A stretch of DNA of 64,000 nucleotides from Fibrobacter sp. UWR3 (GCF_900143055.1 NZ_FRCW01000001.1:186001-250000), one strand, 5' to 3'. Counted from the first letter of the stretch, positions 42,233 through 51,750 are shown. Numbers and translations: made by a program. The notes: generated by a model not told the origin, from the letters alone.

Positions 42233-44902
42233 ATGGGATGTTTGAATTCTATTCGCGTATTGGGCCTCTCGGCGGCGCTTGCCTTTGCCGCATCGCCCGT
42301 CATCAAGGTCGATTTTGACATGAGCGGCCGCAATTCGAGCGAGGTTACGGAACCGAATTACGTGCCCTGGGTGGTTTCGGGTGTCGCTTCGAAAGATACG
42401 ACGCTTTCGGGCGTAAAGGTGAATGTCGCTGGAAGCGCGAACCTCAAGGCCAACTGGTACAAGGCCGGGGTGCAGTCCCCGAGCTATGCGCGCCTTGTGT
42501 GCGACGGCGTGATGGTCGAAGGTGGCGGGGCGATTACGCTCACCTTCTCGAATCTTGCGGCAGGGACGCACAGCCTCCTTTTGTACCTGAACAATGTCGA
42601 TGGGACGGCAGCAAGCAACAGCATCGATGTCTACGTGAACAATTCGAAGCAGGCGTCGGTCAAGCCCACGAATCGTGCGCTCTCGACAGGCGAGGCGGCG
42701 ATTGCCTATGTGACTTTTAATGTGGGCGGGACGGGCGCCTCGACCGCGATAAAGCTGAATACGGGAACGGTTACCCTGAACGGCTTTGAGCTGAACGTGC
42801 CCAATGCGGCGGCACAGGCGACAGGGCCTTCGCCTGCGGATCTGGATTATCACGCTCCGCACGAAAACGGCACGCTGACGCTTTCGTGGACGGCGGCGAA
42901 GTCGGCCGTAAAGCATCGCGTCTATTTCGGGACGGATTCGGCGGCTGTGCTTGCGGCAACGCCCTCGAACACTGCGGTTTACATGGGTGAACAATCCGGC
43001 AGTTCGTATAAGGTGAGCGGTACGACTCCGCTCCAGACATACTACTGGCGCGTAGATGAGGTCGATGCGAACGGAACGGTCACGGCAGGGAATGTCTGGT
43101 CGTTCAAGCCGGGCCGCGTCGCGTTCGAGGGTGCCGAAGGTTATGGCCGCAATGCGGTCGGCGGGCGCGGCGGCAAGGTAGTGTACGTGACGAACCTGAA
43201 CGATGACGGTGCAGGCTCCTTGCGCGAGGCGTGCACGGCAGAAATTGGCCCGCGTACCATCGTGTTCAAGGTGTCGGGAATGATCCAGCTGAAATCGCGC
43301 CTGGTCTGCAATCAGGATTACGTGACGATTGCGGGGCAGACGGCTCCCGGCAAGGGTATTACCATCAAGAGCGCCCCCATCGGGTTCACGGGCAAGGACA
43401 TGGTCATCCGCTTCATGCGCGTGCGCCTGGGTTACGGTGCCACTTACGACGGCATGGGGCTCACCGGCGGCGACCACAGCATACTGGACCATGCAAGCAT
43501 CAGCTGGACGATTGACGAAGCCTTCAGTAGCCGAGGCGGCAAGAACCTTACGCTGCAGCGCACGCTGATTTCGGAAGCGCTGAACATTGCGGACCACCAG
43601 AATTACCCTGTCGGGACGGGACATGGGTACGCGGCGACCATCGGCGGCGATATCGGCAGCTTCCACCACAACCTGCTTGCGCACAATGCGGGCCGCAACT
43701 GGAGCCTGGGCGGTGGCCTCGACGGGAACGGCTACTATGCGGGTCGCCTCGACATATTCAACAACGTTGTCTATAACTGGGTGAGCCGCGTGACCGATGG
43801 CGGTGCGCACGAGGTGAACTTCGTGGGCAATTACTACAAGGAGGGCGCCGCCACTACCTTGCACGGCTATACATTGCGTGCGCAGTTCGAAGGTACGGGC
43901 AAGGGCTCGCAGGCGTATTACTACCACAACAATATTCTCGAGGCTGCGGGCGGCAAGTTCACCTGCGACGGCACCAACGACAATTGCGGTCGCGAGTATT
44001 CGCTTTCCGGCGGGCAGGTGCTGGATTGGGAACCCTGGAACAGCAAGCCCTTCTTTGTCTCGTACGCGACTGTCCAGAGCGCGAAGGCCGCCTACAAGGA
44101 TGTGCTGAGCGATGTGGGCCAGCGCATGCCGGTACTTGACAATCACGACACCCGCGTGATAAACGAGACCAAGAACGGAACCTACAGCATGAAGGGTTCC
44201 GTGGGTGGCATGGCGGGCATTCCCGATCGCGAAACCGACGTGAAGGATACGGCGAACATCAAGGGCTGGGAGCCTTACCCGAGCGAAATCCGGGCCGACG
44301 ACTACGACAGCGATTTGGACGGGCTCCCTGACTGGTGGGAAAATATGTACGGGTACAATCCGAAATCCAAGAGCGGCGATTTTAGCGAAGCGAACAGGGA
44401 CCGCCTGGGCGATGGCTGGACGGAACTGGAACGCTACCTGGAATGGATGGCTCGCGCGCACTACACCTTCGCGAAGGGCGAAACCCAGGTGATAGACCTT
44501 TCGCAGTTTACCCGCGGTTACGACGGCGGAACCTATACCGTGTCGGCCCCGAGCGGCGTGACGGCGACCGTGAACGGTTCCAGGTTGACGTTGAAACTCG
44601 CCGAAAACTTTGCAGGTGCGGGCTACGTGCAGTTTACGCTCAAGGACAACGCGGGCGATACCTTTAGCCGCTACATCGGCGTGACGCAGGGCCTAGCCTT
44701 GAACGCCTCGCAGGGCGAACAGGATGAAAACGATACGACATCTATTGTCGCGGGCGATACGACTGCGACAGGAGATTCTACGACAACATCGTTAAGGCCG
44801 CGTGCGCAGAGAAAGCATGTAAATGGCCTTGGACGCATTTACGACATGCAGGGACGCCTCTTGAAGCAGCGAAAACATAGGGGTTTTTACCTGACGCGAT
44901 AA
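42233..44902 (+). CDS. Secreted PL1-type pectate lyase with N-terminal accessory domains
   Basis: This 889-residue protein has a signal peptide, a beta-sandwich domain (about 22-190), a fibronectin type III domain (about 195-300, TLTLSWTAAKSAVKHRVYFG) and a parallel beta-helix of PL1 type (about 302-650; EGYGRNAVGGRGGKVVYVTN, DYVTIAGQTAPGKGI, DHASISWTIDEAFSSR). A thrombospondin type 3-like Ca motif, DSDLDGLPDWWE, and a beta domain follow, then DSTTTSLRP and the basic tail RIYDMQGRLLKQRKHRGFYL. It has its own promoter region after the PL11 terminator. Confidence 0.84.
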   Translation: MGCLNSIRVLGLSAALAFAASPVIKVDFDMSGRNSSEVTEPNYVPWVVSGVASKDTTLSGVKVNVAGSANLKANWYKAGVQSPSYARLVCDGVMVEGGGAITLTFSNLAAGTHSLLLYLNNVDGTAASNSIDVYVNNSKQASVKPTNRALSTGEAAIAYVTFNVGGTGASTAIKLNTGTVTLNGFELNVPNAAAQATGPSPADLDYHAPHENGTLTLSWTAAKSAVKHRVYFGTDSAAVLAATPSNTAVYMGEQSGSSYKVSGTTPLQTYYWRVDEVDANGTVTAGNVWSFKPGRVAFEGAEGYGRNAVGGRGGKVVYVTNLNDDGAGSLREACTAEIGPRTIVFKVSGMIQLKSRLVCNQDYVTIAGQTAPGKGITIKSAPIGFTGKDMVIRFMRVRLGYGATYDGMGLTGGDHSILDHASISWTIDEAFSSRGGKNLTLQRTLISEALNIADHQNYPVGTGHGYAATIGGDIGSFHHNLLAHNAGRNWSLGGGLDGNGYYAGRLDIFNNVVYNWVSRVTDGGAHEVNFVGNYYKEGAATTLHGYTLRAQFEGTGKGSQAYYYHNNILEAAGGKFTCDGTNDNCGREYSLSGGQVLDWEPWNSKPFFVSYATVQSAKAAYKDVLSDVGQRMPVLDNHDTRVINETKNGTYSMKGSVGGMAGIPDRETDVKDTANIKGWEPYPSEIRADDYDSDLDGLPDWWENMYGYNPKSKSGDFSEANRDRLGDGWTELERYLEWMARAHYTFAKGETQVIDLSQFTRGYDGGTYTVSAPSGVTATVNGSRLTLKLAENFAGAGYVQFTLKDNAGDTFSRYIGVTQGLALNASQGEQDENDTTSIVAGDTTATGDSTTTSLRPRAQRKHVNGLGRIYDMQGRLLKQRKHRGFYLTR

Positions 44903-44937
44903 ATTTTTAGTATAATAAGATGAAAGGATGGTCGATT

Positions 44938-46716
44938 ATGGGAATGTTTGGTACAAAAACGGCAGTTTCGGCGCTTTGCCTAACAGTGTTTGGTTTTATC
45001 GGGGCAGGTGCCGAGCCGTTGGCTTTCCCGGAGGCGCTCGGTTTTGGCGCGCAGGTCACGGGTGGCCGCGGCGGTACCGTGTATCACGTGACGAACCTGA
45101 ACGATGACGGTGCGGGTTCTTTCCGCGACGCGGTGAGCCAGGGCAACCGCATTGTGGTCTTTGACGTGGGTGGCATTATCAACATCAAGACGGCGGTTTC
45201 CATCAAGAGCAACATTACCATCGCGGGGCAGACGGCTCCGGGCGAGGGAATCGCCATTCACGGCGGCAAGCTCAGTACCGGCAAGCAGAGCAACATCATC
45301 ATCCGCTATTTGCGAATCCGTCCGGGCGAAAATACCGCCTCCGAAAAGGACGATGCGCTCAACCTTTACGATTCCAAGAACGTAATCGTGGACCACTGCT
45401 CGGTGGAACTGGCTCCGTGGAACAACTTCGGCGGTTCCTCGGACAACGCAAGCTACCGCGTTACGGGCATTACGGTGCAGAACTCGCTGATTGCAAACCC
45501 CATCGGGCAGCAGTTTGGGGCGCACATCGAATCGGTGGATGGCACTTGGGCTTGGTACTACAACGCCTTCGTGAACACGCACAACCGAAACCCGCTTGAC
45601 AAGATTAACGACGTGTTCGTGAACAACATCCTCTACAACTTCGAGGCGGGCTACACGACGCATACGAGCACGCACTTCAATCACGACATCGTGAACAATT
45701 ACTTTGTCTATGGTCCGAAGGGGAGTAACCCGTGGTTCCAGGTGGACAAGAACCAGAGTATCTACGCGAGCGGCAACATGATCGATACGGACCGCGACGG
45801 AAAACTGAACGGCGGGCCTTCGAGTATTTACTACTATCAGGGCGTGGGCGAGGAACTTGCAAAACCCTGGAGCGAACTTACGACATCGGGCCCGATGCTC
45901 AGTGCCGCAAGTGCGTGGCGCTACGTGACGTCGCAGAGCGGCGTGCTTCCGTACGACGACATCGATTCGCTGGTGTGGTACCAGGTGAATACGCTTGGAA
46001 CGGCCGGTGCGCTCGTGAAGAGCGTGGGCGCGATGGGGCTCAAGACCAATAACGGCTGGGGAGAGGTGATTGCGGGGAAGACCGCGACCGATTCCGACAA
46101 GGACGGCATGCCGGATTACTTCGAAGAAGCGATGGGTTATGACAAGTCGAAAGATGACGCGATGACCAAGGAAAGCGATGGCTACGTGCGTATCGAGAAG
46201 TATATCAACTGGCTGGGTGCCATGCACGCGACGGCTGCGGGCGGGAAGTCCCTCGATTTTGACCTGCGCACGATTACGCGCGGGTTCAAGGATGTATCGC
46301 CGACCTACAGCGTCTCTGCTGCAGAAAACGGAACCGTAGAACTTGCGGGTGACGGCTATACGGCAAGGTTTGCGCCCAAGGCGAATTTCAGCGGGCTTGC
46401 TTCGTTCAAGTATACCGTGAAGGGCAACGACAATACGGAATATACGGGCCGCGTCGAGGTGCTTGTGGAAAAATCTGCCGGCGCGGGCACGGATACTTCG
46501 ACTGTGCAGCCGCAGGACACGACTGCGCGCGATACCTCCGCGACCGACACGACGTCTATTGTCGCGGGTGATTCTACGGCGACGGATTCGACAACCCTTA
46601 TTCGCGATATTCGCCGGACTCGCCCTGCCGAAATGCGCGGGACTGTGCATAAAAATTACCGCGACCTGAAGGGACGTCGCTTCGACAGGCAGATCCCTTA
46701 CAGGGTAATGTTCTAG
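44938..46716 (+). CDS. Secreted PL1-type pectate lyase
   Basis: This 592-residue protein has a signal peptide, then the PL1-type helix (about 30-370; GFGAQVTGGRGGTVYHVTNL, ITIAGQTAPGEGI, VIVDHCSVELAPWNN). Then come a Ca motif DSDKDGMPDYFE, a beta domain, a Thr/Asp linker with DSTTLIRDI and the tail YRDLKGRRFDRQIPYRVMF. It lies 35 bases after the other PL1 and is shorter because it lacks the two N-terminal domains. I chose the ATG at 44938 since AAAGGA lies about 9 bases upstream; 44920 and 44944 are alternatives. Confidence 0.83.
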   Translation: MGMFGTKTAVSALCLTVFGFIGAGAEPLAFPEALGFGAQVTGGRGGTVYHVTNLNDDGAGSFRDAVSQGNRIVVFDVGGIINIKTAVSIKSNITIAGQTAPGEGIAIHGGKLSTGKQSNIIIRYLRIRPGENTASEKDDALNLYDSKNVIVDHCSVELAPWNNFGGSSDNASYRVTGITVQNSLIANPIGQQFGAHIESVDGTWAWYYNAFVNTHNRNPLDKINDVFVNNILYNFEAGYTTHTSTHFNHDIVNNYFVYGPKGSNPWFQVDKNQSIYASGNMIDTDRDGKLNGGPSSIYYYQGVGEELAKPWSELTTSGPMLSAASAWRYVTSQSGVLPYDDIDSLVWYQVNTLGTAGALVKSVGAMGLKTNNGWGEVIAGKTATDSDKDGMPDYFEEAMGYDKSKDDAMTKESDGYVRIEKYINWLGAMHATAAGGKSLDFDLRTITRGFKDVSPTYSVSAAENGTVELAGDGYTARFAPKANFSGLASFKYTVKGNDNTEYTGRVEVLVEKSAGAGTDTSTVQPQDTTARDTSATDTTSIVAGDSTATDSTTLIRDIRRTRPAEMRGTVHKNYRDLKGRRFDRQIPYRVMF

Positions 46717-46884
46717 AAATTCGCTTTTTCTGCCAGATTTGGCGCACGCTGGGAAAAAATCACGCTTTTTTGCGTTGCTGGCGGATTGCCCGGTCCGCGA
46801 TAACGGCCACTTTTTTATCTTTTGGGCGAAAAAGGGCGCAGGGAAATCCCCCGCGTTGCAATTTCGCGTTTTAAACAAGCAATC

Positions 46885-46921
46885 GACCCGCGGGCTGCCC
46901 GCCAAGGCTTTGCTCCGGGTC
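46885..46921 (+). promoter_or_regulatory. Possible structured leader of purA
   Basis: GACCCG (46885-46890) and CGGGTC (46916-46921) can pair, enclosing a second G/C-rich hairpin. This lies 18 bases before the purA ATG, in a 222-base region without another gene or clear promoter. It does not match a purine riboswitch by eye. Confidence 0.28.
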
Positions 46922-46938
46922 ACAAAAACGAAGGATAT

Positions 46939-48243
46939 ATGGCAAATCGTGTTGTAATCGGCTCCCAGTGGGGCGATGAAGGTAAGGCGAAGGTTGTTGA
47001 TTTCTTGACGCTCGATGCGGATATCATCGTGCGCTTCCAGGGCGGCGCGAATGCGGGCCACACCGTCGAGGTGGGCGACCAGAAGTTCGTGTTCCACCTG
47101 ATTCCCTCGGGCATCATGCACCAGGACAAGATTTGCGTCATCGGTAACGGTGTCGTGCTCGACCCCATCCAGACGCTTGCCGAGATTGCCGACCTCCACA
47201 CGAAGGGAATCAACCCGGAAGGCCGCCTGTTCATTGCGAACAATGCCCACGTGGTGCTCCCGTACCACTCCACGCTCGACAAGGCGAAGGAAAAGAAGGC
47301 GGGCAAGGCTGCCATCGGCACGACGGGCCGCGGCATTGGCCCCTGCTACAGCGACAAGGTGAACCGCATCGGCGTCCGCGTGGGTGACCTCATGGACGAA
47401 CGCGAACTGCGCCCCCGCGTCGAGGCGATGGCGAAGGTCCACAACGAAGAATTTACCGTGATGTACGATGTCCCGGCGATTGACCCCGAAGTGGTCATCA
47501 AGGACTACCTCGAACTCGGCCAGAAGATCAAGCCGTTCGTGACCGACGTGAGCGAGATGCTCTACAAGGCCGTGAAGGCCGGCAAGCGCCTTGTGTTCGA
47601 AGGTGCCCAGGGCACCATCCTCGACGTGGACCAGGGTACCTACCCGTTCGTGACCTCCAGCAATACGGTCGCGGGCTACGCGAGCTGCGGTGCGGGCGTC
47701 GGACCTACGGCCCTGGACGAAGTCTGGGGCGTGGTGAAGGCGTACACGACCCGCGTGGGTAACGGCCCCTTCCCGACGGAACTTCTGGACGAGACGGGCG
47801 ACACGCTCCGCAAGATCGGTAACGAATATGGCGCCACCACGGGCCGCAACCGCCGTTGCGGCTGGTTCGACGCCCCGGTCGTCCGCAAGGCGGCCGTCGT
47901 GAACGGCCTCACGCACCTCGCCATCACCAAGCTCGACGTGCTCGACACCTTCGACACGGTGAAAATCTGCACCCACTACGAATGCGACGGCGAAAAGCTC
48001 GACTTTATCCCGAACCAGCTCTCGAAGGTGGGCCGCTGCACTCCGGTGTACGAGGAAATGCCCGGCTGGAAGTGCGACACGACCAAGTGCCGCAGTTACG
48101 ACGAGCTCCCGGAAAACGCAAAAAAATATTTGCAGAAAATGGCTGAGCTTGTTGACGTAAAAATTGGTATGATGTCTATTGGCGCTAAGCGCGACCAGAG
48201 TATCGTAATCGATAAGGGCCTCGCGAAGGGGTTGGGTCTGTAA
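46939..48243 (+). CDS. purA: Adenylosuccinate synthetase
   Basis: This 434-residue cytoplasmic enzyme joins IMP and aspartate with GTP in AMP synthesis. The start MANRVVIGSQWGDEGKAK keeps the catalytic Asp13, and GGANAGHTV keeps His41. GTTGRGIGPCYSDK, FEGAQGT and GATTGRNRRCGWFD are further family blocks. The usual P-loop GDEGKGK reads GDEGKAK here (Ala17). Length is normal. AAGGA lies 4 bases before the ATG. It is followed by a Crp/Fnr-type gene after 21 bases. Confidence 0.95.
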   Translation: MANRVVIGSQWGDEGKAKVVDFLTLDADIIVRFQGGANAGHTVEVGDQKFVFHLIPSGIMHQDKICVIGNGVVLDPIQTLAEIADLHTKGINPEGRLFIANNAHVVLPYHSTLDKAKEKKAGKAAIGTTGRGIGPCYSDKVNRIGVRVGDLMDERELRPRVEAMAKVHNEEFTVMYDVPAIDPEVVIKDYLELGQKIKPFVTDVSEMLYKAVKAGKRLVFEGAQGTILDVDQGTYPFVTSSNTVAGYASCGAGVGPTALDEVWGVVKAYTTRVGNGPFPTELLDETGDTLRKIGNEYGATTGRNRRCGWFDAPVVRKAAVVNGLTHLAITKLDVLDTFDTVKICTHYECDGEKLDFIPNQLSKVGRCTPVYEEMPGWKCDTTKCRSYDELPENAKKYLQKMAELVDVKIGMMSIGAKRDQSIVIDKGLAKGLGL

Positions 48244-48264
48244 CTAGAAACAGGAGAATCGCAC

Positions 48265-48978
48265 ATGGTGGACTCTACAATTCTTGGACTGCTGAAGGGC
48301 GTTGAACTCTTCTCGGAGTTGAGCGAAGAACAGATCGGGATGCTTGCCAATCTGGTGGTGTCCCAGAATTTCAACCGCGACGAGACGGTTGTGCTTGAGG
48401 GCGACGATTCGGTGCAGGCCCTGTACCTCATTGCGTCGGGCTCGGTGCAGGTCTACATGACCGGCGTCGATGGTCGCGAAACGATCCTCAGCTTCCTTGA
48501 ACGCGGTGACTTCTTCGGCGAAATGTCGCTCATCGACGGCGAACCGAGGTCTGCCTCGGTGCGCACCGTGACCGACGCGCAGTTGCTCATCATCCACCGT
48601 GAATCCTTCCTGCAGCTTATCCGCCAGTCCCCCGAGATTGCGATGGGCCTCCTGAGTGAACTCAGCAAGCGCCTCCGCAAGGCGAACCGCCAGATCGGGT
48701 CGCTCTCCACGATGTCTGTTAGCGGGCGCGTGGCCGGCACTCTCCTGAACCTCATGGAAGAACGCGGCGTGCGTATCCATACCGACAACGGCAACATGGT
48801 GACGGTCATCCACAACCGCCCGACCCAGCAGCAGCTGGCTGACATGTCGGGTACTACCCGCGAGACCGTGAGCCGCATCTGCTCCCTGTTGGTGAAGACG
48901 AACGCGATTGCCATGACCGGCAAGGACATCGTCATCTTCGACGAAAGCGCCTTGCAGGAAAAGGCTACGAAGGGCTAG
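48265..48978 (+). CDS. Crp/Fnr-family transcription regulator
   Basis: This 237-residue protein has an N-terminal cyclic-nucleotide-binding-type barrel (GDDSVQALYLIASGSVQVYM, LERGDFFGEMSLIDGEPRSA) and a C-terminal winged helix (about 155-225; PTQQQLADMSGTTRETVSRI). The ligand is not certain: the GEMSLIDGEPRSA phosphate cassette keeps the Glu and Arg of cAMP binders, but this does not prove cAMP binding. No Cys cluster for an Fnr iron-sulfur site is present. AGGAG precedes the ATG. Confidence 0.9.
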   Translation: MVDSTILGLLKGVELFSELSEEQIGMLANLVVSQNFNRDETVVLEGDDSVQALYLIASGSVQVYMTGVDGRETILSFLERGDFFGEMSLIDGEPRSASVRTVTDAQLLIIHRESFLQLIRQSPEIAMGLLSELSKRLRKANRQIGSLSTMSVSGRVAGTLLNLMEERGVRIHTDNGNMVTVIHNRPTQQQLADMSGTTRETVSRICSLLVKTNAIAMTGKDIVIFDESALQEKATKG

Positions 48979-49030
48979 TGGTTGGCGGCGCGTTGCAGCC
49001 GCCTATTGACCTGTGACTAATGACCGCTGT

Positions 49031-49804
49031 ATGAATAAACTAAAATCCATTATAAACAAGTTGTTGACCTGGTTCAAGACGTCGCCTATCGTGAAGGCGG
49101 TAATAGTCTGGATTGTGGGCCTGGCCGTGCTCGCCTTTGTTGTCGACAAGATTGCGTTGCCTATATTCTCCGGGCATTTCGCAAAGACGGGCATAGTGCC
49201 GAACCTGGAAGGGCTTGAGGCCTCTGCAGTGGAAAAGGCGCTCGACTCCGCCGGATTCAAGTACGAATGGCTCGAGGAGGGCCGCTACAGCGCACAGGTG
49301 CCTGCGGGCATGGTGCTCGTGCAGATGCCTGCCGCGGGCCGTACCGCAAAGCTCGGCCGCACGGTAAAGCTCACCAGGAGCCTCGGCGTGCGCGAGGTGG
49401 AAATTCCCGACCTGCGCGGCAAGAGCCAGAAGCAGGCCGAAATCTCGCTTACCCGTGCCGGCCTCGTGCAGGGCGAAATCGTGAAGGGCGCCCATGCGAG
49501 TATCCCCCGCGGGGTAGTTATCCGCACGGAACCGATGGCGGGTAACAAGGTCCGTATGGGCGATACGGTGAAGGTCGTTATTTCTGCGGGTGTAACCACC
49601 GGCAAGGTGATGCTTCCTTCGTTCGAAGGCGAAATAATGGATAACGTTTACCCGAAACTCGAAAAGCTCGGGTTCCGCGTGGGTAAGATCAAGCGCGTGA
49701 AGGGCGAAAACGGCGAGATGTCGGGCACGGTCCTCGAGACCGCTCCGAAGGAAGGCGACTACCTGAAGCCCGACACGAAAATCGATTTCGTCATTGTGGA
49801 CTAA
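49031..49804 (+). CDS. Membrane-anchored PASTA-domain protein
   Basis: This 257-residue protein has one membrane segment (about 20-42, VIVWIVGLAVLAFVVDKIA) and then three PASTA domains (about 57-118, 120-187, 190-257). Each begins with a VPxL/IPDL/LPSF phrase and ends with a strand such as TVKVVISAG. PASTA domains bind muropeptide or mediate division-protein contacts. No kinase or transpeptidase domain is attached. Start is uncertain (ATG 49031 or GTG 49013); neither has a clear ribosome site. Confidence 0.85.
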   Translation: MNKLKSIINKLLTWFKTSPIVKAVIVWIVGLAVLAFVVDKIALPIFSGHFAKTGIVPNLEGLEASAVEKALDSAGFKYEWLEEGRYSAQVPAGMVLVQMPAAGRTAKLGRTVKLTRSLGVREVEIPDLRGKSQKQAEISLTRAGLVQGEIVKGAHASIPRGVVIRTEPMAGNKVRMGDTVKVVISAGVTTGKVMLPSFEGEIMDNVYPKLEKLGFRVGKIKRVKGENGEMSGTVLETAPKEGDYLKPDTKIDFVIVD

Positions 49805-49807
49805 ACT

Positions 49808-51745
49808 ATGAATTTTTTTGCCAAGCTGCTTGCCGTACTTGCTTGTACTGCGTTCGCCCTTGTGGCGTGCAGCTCGGCTCCCGTGAAAAAAACGGATAGT
49901 GATGCTCCGGCGGCGCCTGCTGCGGCTGCCCCGCAGGAATACAAGGGCAATCTCGATACGGCGCATGCCGCGTTTATCGCCGCGATGGACATGGAACTCC
50001 GCGGGCTTGACCGCGAGTCCGACTCGCTGTGGATTCTTGCGTGGCAGTACGACCCCCAGAACCGCTACCTTGCCTTCAAGGTGGCGCAGAAACTGCTTGC
50101 CCACGGCGCGGACTCGCTTGCGGTCGGCATTGCGGTAAAGGCGAATTCCCTGAAGGGGAAGGTGACTGCATCGCAGCTCGAGACGATGGCGCGCGTGTAT
50201 CTGGTGGCAGGCATTGCCGATTCCGCCCGCAAGTACTTTGTGGCCGCCCTCGATTCCTCGAAGAACCAGGACATGAAGCTGCTGTACGACTACAGCCTCT
50301 TTTTGGAAGCAGTGCAGGACAAGGAAGAACTGGTTCGCGTGTACGACCGGCTGCTCCCGCAGGCGAACTACATCCAGTCGCTTTTCAACAGGCAGGTAAA
50401 GCTGCTCGCCGAACTGGGGCGGGATTCCGCTGTCGTGGAACTCTTCATGAACGCGTACGACGCTACGGGCGACAGGGAATACCTGGCGAAGGGCATGCAT
50501 GCGCTGGTGCTGCAGAAGCGTTTTGTCGAGGCGCGCGCGATTGCCGATACCATTACGGGTTCGACCGAATCCGATGCGATGATGATCGAGCTTGCTCTCC
50601 TCACTTTTGTCGATGGCCCGCGTGAACCTGTACTCAAGTTCCTCAAGAAGAAGTATTACGACGATGGCGTTCGCGTGCCGGAACTCATTTACCACCTGGG
50701 GCTCAACGAGTACATGCTGGGCGAGACTGACAGCGCGAAGGTCCATTTGGACAGTGTCCACCTGAAGCTGGTGCGCGATCCTTCTTACGGGGCACAGGCT
50801 TGCAGGACCCTTTCGGCAATCGCTTTTAGTCGCGGGCAGAACAAGGAAGGCGTGCGTTATGCGGAACAGGCGGATTCCCTGCTGCAGGGCGAAGGGAAGG
50901 TGTTCCTTGCGCTTGCGCTCGGTACGGCGAAGGAATTTGACAAGGCGTATGCGCTGCTGGATTCGATGCTCGGCGTGTGGAGCAAGTGGACCCCGCTCGA
51001 GGCGGTCGTGGATTCCGCGCAACTGAACAAGCTGATGGCCGCCGCGAAGGTAAAGTACCGCAGGTTCCAGCGTGCCTATGCCGACGTGCTTATGTTACAG
51101 GCGCGCGATCTCGAAGGCAAGACCGTGTTTACGGATTTCTTCAAAAATCTCACTGCGGGCAAGCCGAAGGAATCCCTGAAGGATTCCCTGAACCGTGCCG
51201 CTGCACGCGAGGCGCGCACGAAGGCGCATCTCTTCTGGGAAAGTATTCTGGCCGAAGAACCCGACGATGCCGCGCTCCGCTTTACGATGGCCCGCAACCT
51301 CGAACGTCTCGGCCGCATAGACGAGATGTTTGCGATGTTCGAGGCTATCCTCAAGTCGCCTCAGCTGCAAAAGCTCGACTACCCCGAGGTGGCAAACTAC
51401 TACGGCTATACGCTCATTAACTTGAACCGCAACAAGGCCGAGGTGGAATACGGCTATTCGCTCGTACTCAAGGCGCTCGACGCGATAAAGGGCGACAAGC
51501 CCGATGCGATTATAGATTCCAAGGCCTGGGGGCTCTACCGCTTGGGCCGCTTCCAGGAAGCGCTCGAGGTGATTTTGCAGGTCAATCCCGAAAAGTTCAA
51601 GGACGATGACGAGTACTTGGAACATTTGGCCGCGATACAGGATGCCGCAGGCAAGAAGACCGAGGCGGCGGAAACATACCGCAGGCTCCTGAAACTCAAG
51701 CCCAGACACCCGGCGGCGCTCGAATTCCTGAAGGGCAAGAAGTAG
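49808..51745 (+). CDS. TPR-repeat lipoprotein
   Basis: This 645-residue protein has a lipoprotein signal ending FALVAC (Cys at about residue 21), a Pro/Ala linker and then helical repeats through the whole length (for example TYRRLLKLKPRHPAALEFL at the end, and EVANYYGYTLINLNRNKAEV). TPR lipoproteins usually scaffold envelope complexes. It starts 3 bases after the PASTA gene and ends 5 bases before a further lipoprotein gene, suggesting one envelope operon. Confidence 0.78.
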   Translation: MNFFAKLLAVLACTAFALVACSSAPVKKTDSDAPAAPAAAAPQEYKGNLDTAHAAFIAAMDMELRGLDRESDSLWILAWQYDPQNRYLAFKVAQKLLAHGADSLAVGIAVKANSLKGKVTASQLETMARVYLVAGIADSARKYFVAALDSSKNQDMKLLYDYSLFLEAVQDKEELVRVYDRLLPQANYIQSLFNRQVKLLAELGRDSAVVELFMNAYDATGDREYLAKGMHALVLQKRFVEARAIADTITGSTESDAMMIELALLTFVDGPREPVLKFLKKKYYDDGVRVPELIYHLGLNEYMLGETDSAKVHLDSVHLKLVRDPSYGAQACRTLSAIAFSRGQNKEGVRYAEQADSLLQGEGKVFLALALGTAKEFDKAYALLDSMLGVWSKWTPLEAVVDSAQLNKLMAAAKVKYRRFQRAYADVLMLQARDLEGKTVFTDFFKNLTAGKPKESLKDSLNRAAAREARTKAHLFWESILAEEPDDAALRFTMARNLERLGRIDEMFAMFEAILKSPQLQKLDYPEVANYYGYTLINLNRNKAEVEYGYSLVLKALDAIKGDKPDAIIDSKAWGLYRLGRFQEALEVILQVNPEKFKDDDEYLEHLAAIQDAAGKKTEAAETYRRLLKLKPRHPAALEFLKGKK

Positions 51746-51750
51746 TATTC

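Noticed and set aside
44980-47976. A 998-codon open frame on the minus strand
   Set aside because: It lies opposite PL1 and purA, both with clear motifs. It comes from strong G/C bias at third positions and has no ribosome site or recognisable domain.
46939-48243. purA as a pseudogene because of the P-loop change
   Set aside because: The frame is full length with all other conserved blocks, so a tolerated variant is more likely.
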